From Bacteroidota bacterium (GTDB lineage: Bacteria; Bacteroidota; Bacteroidia; Cytophagales; Cyclobacteriaceae): a stretch of DNA of 8,316 nt. Under the pieces are notes generated by a model, which saw only the letters and a program-made list of their open reading frames with translations, ran no database searches and was not told the DNA's origin. Shown in pieces: positions 1 to 5,485 of this stretch. A program made the position numbers and the translations under genes. How positions within the stretch are numbered: position 1 is the stretch's first letter; each line of letters begins with the position of its first letter. The DNA lies in contig JAHEMS010000137.1 of assembly GCA_024643595.1 (NCBI GenBank), positions 1 through 8,316 of the forward strand, given 5' to 3'.

Positions 1-408
1 GGTACCACTGTTAGTATTTTTATAGGTGGTCGCAAAAAAATACTTTTCCTCTTGCGGCTTCTCCAGCATGCCCACGCCAATCTTCAAAAACGTCTCTCCG
101 GTTTTTGCTTCATCATATCCGACTGGCACAAATTCTTCCACTGGCCCAGCGGTATGTTCATGAAAGGTGGGGTCATGTTCCTTATCATGCCATTTACCAA
201 AATACGAATGACCCTGATATTCCAGTTCGGGAATAACTCCTGCCCAGTCAAAACGCGCACCGCGATAAAATCCCTCCTTGCTATCCGGCAGATAAAGCCG
301 GGCACGTATTAATCCATTGGTAATCTCTGCCTGTGGATACTGATCGGCCGGCTTGCCGCTGATCAATAAGAATAAGATGGAGAGGGCAATTAAATTCTTC
401 ATAGTCAT
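1..408 (-). CDS. Exported aldose-1-epimerase-like protein, N-terminal part
   Basis: This reading frame enters from the left edge, so only the first 136 or so residues are present and the C-terminus is missing. It opens with a Sec-type signal (MKNLIALSILFLLISG) and probable cleavage near GKPA-DQ. The mature part has the run EITNGLIRARLYLPD, then YRGARFDWAG, a HSYFGKWHD stretch and GPVEEF followed by GYDEAK. I recognise this pattern from uncharacterised exported proteins of Bacteroidota, Planctomycetota and Acidobacteriota with a galactose-mutarotase-like beta-sandwich; no catalytic residue can be assigned from this fragment. Two in-frame ATGs (408 and 402) are possible; the second gives a more typical MKN start. 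It begins about 15 nt after the stop of the enolase-superfamily gene, so it is almost certainly co-transcribed. A role in interconverting or binding a sugar substrate is inference. Confidence 0.6.
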   Translation of the reverse strand, partial: MTMKNLIALSILFLLISGKPADQYPQAEITNGLIRARLYLPDSKEGFYRGARFDWAGVIPELEYQGHSYFGKWHDKEHDPTFHEHTAGPVEEFVPVGYDEAKTGETFLKIGVGMLEKPQEEKYFFATTYKNTNSGT

Positions 409-423
409 TGTCTGTTCATATAA

Positions 424-1962
424 TCAACTCCAGAGGCGGTCATAAGAGCGCACTTCATTCCATTGGGGAGTGGGCACAAAATAACTGGTGTCTTCCGGAT
501 GAAGATGTTTCTTTATTTCTTCATCATTCAATTCTACGCCTAAACCCGGAGCATCATCTGGCACATTGGCAAATCCTTTTGTGTACAGTGGTTGCTTGCC
601 TACCATCTTCACCAGGTTTGCCCACCAGGGATTATCCGCAATCTGATTAGGTACTTCCAGGGCAAGCGTATTTTGAGTAGCCGCAGCGCAATGAACATTA
701 GCCATAAAGCAAATCGGGGAACCGGCAAAGTGCATCAGCATCGGCGTTTCTTTTTCTTCTGCATAATCACCAATCTTTTTGGTCTCCAGAATTCCGCCAG
801 AAGATCCCATATCCGGTTGTATGATATCTACTGCATGGGTATCGCATAATTTTTTAAATTCTTCTTTGAGATAAATGTCTTCACCCGTCACGGTAGGGGT
901 GTTGATGGAATCCGTGATCATCTTTAAATGATCGGTATCATCCCACGGCAGAAAATCTTCCAACGCGGCCAGGTTGAAACGCTCCAGTGCCTGACCCACG
1001 CGGATGCAGGTGTTCACATCAAAGTGCCCCTGGTGATCACCGGATAATGGAATATCATAACCAACAACACTACGAATGGTGTCAACATATTTTGCCAATT
1101 CATCTAATCCCTTGTTGGTTATCTGTATGGAAGTAAAGGCATGACGCGTATTCTGATAATAAAGATAACTCTGACTTCTCGATGGCATCACTGGTTCACC
1201 AAATCCAGGAGTAAACTTTGTGTTTACGGTGGTACCAGGGATCTTGCTAATCTTTTCAATGCCAGGGTGGCATTTCAGCCAGGTAAATCCCTGCTCATCC
1301 ATGCGATGCTTTACATCGGCTTTAAATTTTTCAAGGTCCATCGATGCCAAAGGCTTTCCTCCTGAATCAGGTATGTAGGAATACAATCTGATTTTCTCTC
1401 GGTACTTTCCTCCCAGCATGGCCCATACCGGAGCGTTAAATGCTTTACCTGCTAAATCCCACAGCGCCATTTCCACACCGCATACGCCTCCACCCATTCT
1501 TCCGTGTCCTCCAAACTGCTTCACAATTTTAAAAATCATTTCCACGTTGCACGGATTAAGCCCGACTATTCTGCTCTTTAAATAAAGTGCAAATCGTGCA
1601 TCACCTCCATCCCTTACTTCTCCCAATCCATATATACCTTGATTGGTGTCGATACGCAAGAGTACGTTTCGGGCATTGGTTGCTCCATTACCATTCGTAA
1701 TGGTCGTGTAGCGCATGTCTGTGATCCGAAGATCGGAAGGAGAACTATTCCGATGAACTTTTGAGGTGGTTTCTGCAATGACATCTTCTGCTGACACACC
1801 CAGTAAAGCCGTTAATGAAATTCCTCCCATAACGGATTTCTTTAAAAAGTTTCTGCGATCAGGCTTAGTCAACGGATTATTGATTTCTTCCTGCGCAGCA
1901 AGAGTTTCCTTTTTCTCCAATTCCTTATTGGCGAGAACAATATTCCTGATACCATTTTTCAT
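424..1962 (-). CDS. Tat-exported mandelate racemase/muconate-lactonizing family (enolase superfamily) enzyme, probable sugar-acid dehydratase
   Basis: The 512-residue product belongs to the enolase superfamily, whose members abstract the alpha proton of a carboxylate using Mg2+. A Tat signal (DRRNFLKKS, arginines about 36-37, then a hydrophobic stretch ending near GVSA) follows an unusually long charged leader. The N-terminal capping domain spans about 77-190 (GLGEV, GVEMALWDLAGK) and the barrel follows. Likely catalytic residues by motif are Lys230 (LKCHPG, where many relatives have KxK), metal ligands Asp309 (SGDHQGHF), Glu335 (LEDF) and Glu361 (TGEDIY), the Asp384/His411 dyad (QPDMGSSGG; LMHFAGSP) and Glu436 (ALEVPN). 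The Asp/His dyad places it in the mandelate racemase subgroup. Exact substrate is unknown; an aldonate or uronate-derived acid is inferred from neighbouring uxuA. I chose ATG 1962 because the longer frame depends on a TTG at 2004, and no Met lies between 1962 and the twin arginines. Confidence 0.85.
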   Translation of the reverse strand: MKNGIRNIVLANKELEKKETLAAQEEINNPLTKPDRRNFLKKSVMGGISLTALLGVSAEDVIAETTSKVHRNSSPSDLRITDMRYTTITNGNGATNARNVLLRIDTNQGIYGLGEVRDGGDARFALYLKSRIVGLNPCNVEMIFKIVKQFGGHGRMGGGVCGVEMALWDLAGKAFNAPVWAMLGGKYREKIRLYSYIPDSGGKPLASMDLEKFKADVKHRMDEQGFTWLKCHPGIEKISKIPGTTVNTKFTPGFGEPVMPSRSQSYLYYQNTRHAFTSIQITNKGLDELAKYVDTIRSVVGYDIPLSGDHQGHFDVNTCIRVGQALERFNLAALEDFLPWDDTDHLKMITDSINTPTVTGEDIYLKEEFKKLCDTHAVDIIQPDMGSSGGILETKKIGDYAEEKETPMLMHFAGSPICFMANVHCAAATQNTLALEVPNQIADNPWWANLVKMVGKQPLYTKGFANVPDDAPGLGVELNDEEIKKHLHPEDTSYFVPTPQWNEVRSYDRLWS

Positions 1963-2018
1963 GTTGTCGAGGGAGTATAGGTAAATAATGAATTTAATTA
2001 TCAACAGGTGCTATCCTC

Positions 2019-2068
2019 TGTCAGTATGAGTCTGTCGAAGACTGCCTCCGAACAGGTTCATGCTGACA
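2019..2068. repeat. 50-bp imperfect palindrome, REP-like intergenic repeat
   Basis: The left arm TGTCAGTATGAGTCTG (2019-2034) faces the right arm CAGGTTCATGCTGACA (2053-2068): 13 Watson-Crick pairs and three G-T pairs over 16 positions. An inner stem TCGAAG/CTCCGA (2035-2040 with 2046-2051, one A-C mismatch) closes a 5-nt loop, and A2052 is bulged. Read on the minus strand, the left arm contains CTTCGACAGACTCA, close to the CTTCGACAGGCTCAG core of a repeat I know from many Bacteroidota intergenic regions; the right arm looks like a diverged inverted copy. It begins 9 nt past the stop of the 2078-3025 gene. No T-run follows on either strand, so it is not a classical terminator. Confidence 0.7.
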
Positions 2069-2077
2069 CGCGTGTAG

Positions 2078-3025
2078 TTACCAGGTTCTTTTGCTCATGA
2101 TCGCATCGAGTTCAGATTTTGTCATCTTCCCCAGCTCAGGATGTTTTTCCAGCCACTTAATAAACTCATTTTTTATTTCATCCGTCCACGCACTGTCTAT
2201 CTGACCCGTGGAATAACGACCTGTCTTCATCATTTCAAAACTGAATTGATCTTTGCGTACGACAAACTCCGCTGTGCCAATGACTTCATCCGCCATATGA
2301 GCGGGAATAAAAAGCACTCCTTCGCGTGTCGCCAATACCAGGTCGCCGGGTAGTACCATCGCATTGCCAATGCGTATTGGTGTGTTCAATCCCATCAACA
2401 CCATTTCTTCCAGAAAAGACGGATGGAAGTCACGTACATATGCGTTGAATCCATCCATGCGTTGAATCTCTCCCAGGTCTCTGGATGAGCCATTAAAAAT
2501 GACACCCTTTCCTGTTTTGCTATAAATGGCGGTCGCCAATGTAGAGCCCATCAAAGTGCCACCACCAATTTTCCCAAAACCATCCGCCACATAAACGTCT
2601 CCTTTTGTCAGCGTTTCGATGGGCCATGAATTGGTATTTCCTTTTCTCCCATTCTGATTTCCACGCTCTTTAATATTTTTTTCCACATCCGGTCGGCTGG
2701 GCATAAACATGGCCGTGACAGCCCGACCAATGACCGGTACATCTTCCTTTACCATTTTCCAATTGCCTTCAAACTGGTTGACATACCCATAGTTTTTTAA
2801 GACCGTCCATGCATCGTCAATATTAACACGACCTGCTCTTTCCAGTAATGCATCAGCCACTTTAGGGCGGCCATCAGCGAATCGTTCACCCTTCCATTCC
2901 TTCGTAAGAAAAATCAATTCTTCTTTGGCAATGGTTTGAGCGAATAAAAAATTATTTAAAGTGAGCGTAATTATAAATGAGAATGCCCATGAAACTATAC
3001 TTTTCATTCTTCCGAGTTTAATCAT
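2078..3025 (-). CDS. Exported RraA-like (HMG/CHA aldolase fold) protein, copy 1
   Basis: The 315-residue product has a Sec signal peptide (hydrophobic run about 11-26, cleavage near LFAQ-TIA) and an RraA-like domain from about 50 to 260. Visible family marks are DGRPKVADALLER at the domain start, GDVYVADGFG (142-151), GTLMGSTLATAIYSKTGKG (156-174), the GSSRDLGE loop with the Arg182-Asp183 pair that binds substrate and Mg2+ in characterised aldolases, and PGDLV...GVLFIP (226-241). In this family, proteins retaining the RD pair are often pyruvate aldolases or oxaloacetate decarboxylases, whereas E. coli RraA inhibits RNase E; the signal peptide argues against an RNase E role. About 55 residues extend past the core, ending in a charged helix (DEIKNEFIKWL). 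An alternative start, Met7 at 3007, would match the MKS start of the paralogue. Cleavage of a 2-keto-3-deoxy acid is inferred from neighbours. Confidence 0.8.
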   Translation of the reverse strand: MIKLGRMKSIVSWAFSFIITLTLNNFLFAQTIAKEELIFLTKEWKGERFADGRPKVADALLERAGRVNIDDAWTVLKNYGYVNQFEGNWKMVKEDVPVIGRAVTAMFMPSRPDVEKNIKERGNQNGRKGNTNSWPIETLTKGDVYVADGFGKIGGGTLMGSTLATAIYSKTGKGVIFNGSSRDLGEIQRMDGFNAYVRDFHPSFLEEMVLMGLNTPIRIGNAMVLPGDLVLATREGVLFIPAHMADEVIGTAEFVVRKDQFSFEMMKTGRYSTGQIDSAWTDEIKNEFIKWLEKHPELGKMTKSELDAIMSKRTW

Positions 3026-3062
3026 GTTCTATATATTATTTTGTGTGAATAATGTGAGGCTA

Positions 3063-3995
3063 TCAATGACCTTCTTTTTTGGCTAAATACGCTTCTATTT
3101 CTTTTGAAGTGATAGCGGTCTTCTTGGGATATTTTGCAAACCAGGCCCTGAACTCATCTTTGATTTTATCACTCCAGTCACCATGCACTTCTCCGGAAGG
3201 ATACTTACCCAGTTGCAACATGTAACGTTCAAACTCATCACGAAGACCAACCATTTCAGATTCGGTAACCAAATCTACCACCAGGTAGGCCGGAACAAAT
3301 ACTACTCCGTATTCATTGGCAAATGCAACATCGCCTGGGAAAACCGTTACTTCACCAATTCGAATAGGTGCGTTGATGGCCGTGGGTGTCATGTCTTTAA
3401 TATAAGAAGGATCATGCCCTTTCACCCAGGCGTTAAACCCATCAGTATCCTTGAGTTCCTGCATGTCGCGGATGGATCCATAGAAGATCACACCCTTCCC
3501 TGTCTTTCCATAGATGGCGTTCCCAAGGCTGGAGCCAATCAGCGTTCCGTTTTTTACTTTGCCATAACCGTCAGCCACATAGATATCACCTTTTGTTAAG
3601 ATGTCAATCGGCCAGATATTGATCCCTCCCTTTTGATTTCTGCCTTCGGATTTTCCTTGTGCTCTTATATAGGTATCCAGGTCAGGACGCGTAGGCATAA
3701 ACTGTGCGGTTACTACACGACCCACCATCGTTTCACCTGGTTTTAAAATAACCCAGTCTTTCTCTACCTGATTATTAAATCCTTTTCTACCCAGGTAACC
3801 CCAGATCTGTTCCAGCGTACAATTGTGCAATCGCTCCAGGAAATCATCCGATACTTTCGGACGGCCATCAGCCGAACGTTCACCTTCCCATTTAGAAGTT
3901 AATGCTTTCACATAATCCGGTGAAGCTCCAATATTCTGGGCCTGAACCCACATCCCCGATACTATCATCAGGAAAATTACAAGTGTACTCTTCAT
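3063..3995 (-). CDS. Exported RraA-like (HMG/CHA aldolase fold) protein, copy 2
   Basis: This 310-residue product is a clear tandem paralogue of the gene that follows it, colinear from the signal peptide to the C-terminus and by eye roughly half identical. A Sec signal (MKSTLVIFLMIVSGMWVQAQ) cleaves near AQ-NIG. Shared blocks are WEGERSADGRPKV (35-47), VGRVVTAQFMPTRPD (91-105), LTKGDIYVADGYG (133-145), SIRDMQE with Arg176-Asp177, and PGDVAF...GVVFVP (220-235). The extension after the core (about 265-310) contains DKIKDEFRAWFAKYP, matching the paralogue. The retained RD pair suggests metal-dependent lyase chemistry rather than a purely regulatory protein. It lies 74 nt after the mannonate dehydratase gene and 37 nt before the other copy. 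Having two copies suggests either two substrates or a hetero-oligomer, since family members form trimers or hexamers; neither can be decided here. Confidence 0.8.
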   Translation of the reverse strand: MKSTLVIFLMIVSGMWVQAQNIGASPDYVKALTSKWEGERSADGRPKVSDDFLERLHNCTLEQIWGYLGRKGFNNQVEKDWVILKPGETMVGRVVTAQFMPTRPDLDTYIRAQGKSEGRNQKGGINIWPIDILTKGDIYVADGYGKVKNGTLIGSSLGNAIYGKTGKGVIFYGSIRDMQELKDTDGFNAWVKGHDPSYIKDMTPTAINAPIRIGEVTVFPGDVAFANEYGVVFVPAYLVVDLVTESEMVGLRDEFERYMLQLGKYPSGEVHGDWSDKIKDEFRAWFAKYPKKTAITSKEIEAYLAKKEGH

Positions 3996-4069
3996 AATTA
4001 CTTAAGGTTTAAAAATTGGGTGATCAATATATAAGGTATTTAATTTTTTCTTCGACGCTACTAATACAA

Positions 4070-5224
4070 TCACACCTTGCTTCCATTCTTTGCAATGGAT
4101 TCAATGAGGCCACGCATATAACCTATGGCATACAAGGTACCGATAGTACTGTATCCAGCACCTGGTTTTTCATTACTGTCGCCTGCCATCGTAGGAACAT
4201 GATCCGGACGGATAGGTCCTTTATATCCGATATCGTAATAGGATTTCATAGCCGCATACATATCGATCTGACCTTCATCATGAAATGTCTCTACAAACTT
4301 TGTACTGGGCACCTGGCCACTGAGGTCCTGAACGTTTCTGAAATGAACATAATTGATCTTGCCTGACTTACCCCATCTTCTGACCAGCGAAGGGATGTCA
4401 GCCCCCATGAGTGAGAAGTTTCCCTGGCACATGGTGAGCCCACTGTATTTGTTGGGAACAAGGTTTAACATGCGGTCAAAGTTTTCTACGCTGGTCATGA
4501 TGCGTGAAATTCCCTTGATGCTATCCACCTGCGGATCATCCGGATGTAAGGAGAGATTCATTCCTATTTTCTCCGCTTCCGGCACTACCGCTTTCAAAAA
4601 ATATTCAAGTGTCTTCCATAAGGTCTCTTTACTCACTTTACCATATTGCGTATCCGGCAAGTTTTTGGCGTCTTCATTATCAAAGGCAGTCATTAACGCG
4701 CCCCCTCTGCCTACGGCATCCTTTTTTGTTCTGAACCAACTTACGACGGGCATCCAGTTGTAACAGATGATGTCTACGCCACCATATTGCTTGAGGTTCT
4801 TCATGAAGGTGATGAAGTTATCAATCTCTTCATCCCGGCCTGGTAAACCCAGTTTTGTTTTTTCACCCAGCGTGGGAGGGCCTTCCACCACATTCCATTT
4901 CATGCCCAGTTTATCCCAACCTTCCTTGGTAGCTTTTATCGCTTCCGGTTGCCAGGGTTTGATATCGCCCATCGCTCTGACGCTGTTAACCGCCCCATAA
5001 ATACCCATTTGCTTTGCCAATTCAATTCTGGGGGAGTCGAAACCAAAAATGGAAAGGGAGAATTCCATGCCTCCGTCTTTTACAAAATCAACCAATTTCT
5101 TTGTGGATTTTTGAATGGACTGCTGATCCGTTGTGCCCGCTATTCCAGAAGTGATTGCGGCAAGGGAAGCAGCGGTTGCAAGCGATGCGCTTTTCTTAAT
5201 GAAGTTCCTGCGGTTGTCTTTCAT
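4070..5224 (-). CDS. uxuA: Tat-exported mannonate dehydratase (UxuA family)
   Basis: The 384-residue product matches the UxuA family, which dehydrates D-mannonate to 2-keto-3-deoxy-D-gluconate in hexuronate breakdown. Diagnostic blocks are CYNWMPVVSWFRT (154-166), LSLHPDDP (225-231), MCQGNFS (265-271), YVHFRNVQ (292-299), FHDEGQIDM (314-322) and RPDH (339-342). By family knowledge His227, Cys266, His294 and Asp341 are the probable metal ligands, all present, so the enzyme looks intact. Unlike E. coli UxuA it starts with a Tat signal: NRRNFIKKS (4-12) then an alanine-rich hydrophobic run to about residue 30. The length is close to the family norm once that leader is allowed for. It is the first gene of the minus-strand operon, 261 nt from the divergent permease, so the promoter should lie in that gap. 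The family assignment is firm; the true substrate in the periplasm is inference. Confidence 0.9.
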   Translation of the reverse strand: MKDNRRNFIKKSASLATAASLAAITSGIAGTTDQQSIQKSTKKLVDFVKDGGMEFSLSIFGFDSPRIELAKQMGIYGAVNSVRAMGDIKPWQPEAIKATKEGWDKLGMKWNVVEGPPTLGEKTKLGLPGRDEEIDNFITFMKNLKQYGGVDIICYNWMPVVSWFRTKKDAVGRGGALMTAFDNEDAKNLPDTQYGKVSKETLWKTLEYFLKAVVPEAEKIGMNLSLHPDDPQVDSIKGISRIMTSVENFDRMLNLVPNKYSGLTMCQGNFSLMGADIPSLVRRWGKSGKINYVHFRNVQDLSGQVPSTKFVETFHDEGQIDMYAAMKSYYDIGYKGPIRPDHVPTMAGDSNEKPGAGYSTIGTLYAIGYMRGLIESIAKNGSKV

Positions 5225-5485
5225 GGGTTGCTATTTATATGTTCATCGCCAATGAAATGCCGCGCATACCAGGATTGCGCTGGGTCCTTTTTAATAATGG
5301 GCAACTCATGGGCTTACTTAGTTAAGTTCAATCCATGATAATAATACCGATAATTTAACCAGATATGAATCTTTATTTATAGCTGAGGGTGTAAAGCAAT
5401 ATAGCCGGTTAAACAATTCATGCTGACGTTGAACCAACCATTGACCATCCTATCTATTACTACGTCTTAGAATAAACCCTCAGGA
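5225..5485. promoter_or_regulatory. Divergent intergenic region with candidate operator palindromes
   Basis: This 261-bp AT-rich gap separates the minus-strand operon from the plus-strand permease and must hold the start of both transcription units unless they are read from elsewhere. I found no good match to the Bacteroidota TAnnTTTG promoter element on either strand. Two symmetric features are visible: ACTTA-GT-TAAGT at 5316-5327, and TTTAACC (5354-5360) facing GGTTAAA (5407-5413), whose centres are 53 nt apart, near five helical turns. Both are short enough to occur by chance. No coding sequence is supported here. Confidence 0.35.

Larger units (their letters stand above)
1..5224 (-). other. 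Putative five-gene operon for extracytoplasmic sugar-acid breakdown
   Basis: Five genes lie head to tail on the minus strand: UxuA-like, RraA-like, RraA-like, mandelate-racemase-like, epimerase-like. Gaps are 74, 37, 115 and about 15 nt, and none contains a stem followed by a T-run on the coding strand. The products share a theme of sugar-acid dehydration and 2-keto acid cleavage, and all have an export signal (Tat for the two dehydratase-type proteins, Sec for the other three). Co-transcription is inferred from spacing and theme. The 50-bp palindrome at 2019-2068 could uncouple expression of the first three genes from the last two. Confidence 0.6.

Noticed and set aside
1963..2004. Fourteen-codon upstream extension of the enolase-superfamily gene from a TTG
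   Set aside because: It requires a rare start, and ATG 1962 already gives the complete Tat leader.
3183..3599. 138-codon open frame on the plus strand
   Set aside because: It lies wholly antisense to a conserved RraA-like gene and its translation resembles no family.
3996..4069. Possible terminator between uxuA and the first RraA-like gene
   Set aside because: AT-rich, but no stem followed by a T-run on the minus strand, so read-through is more likely.
4353..4763. 136-codon open frame on the plus strand
   Set aside because: Antisense to conserved UxuA blocks; no signal, domain or plausible start context.
4949..5338. 129-codon plus-strand frame running from inside uxuA into the intergenic gap
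   Set aside because: Most of it is antisense to the Tat leader and first domain of uxuA, the part in the gap is short, and the composition is unlike a real protein.
5417..5427. TTCATGCTGAC, also found in the right arm of the palindrome (2058-2067 region)
   Set aside because: An 11-nt match without the opposite arm; too short to call a second repeat copy, though a genome-wide search for the repeat would settle it.
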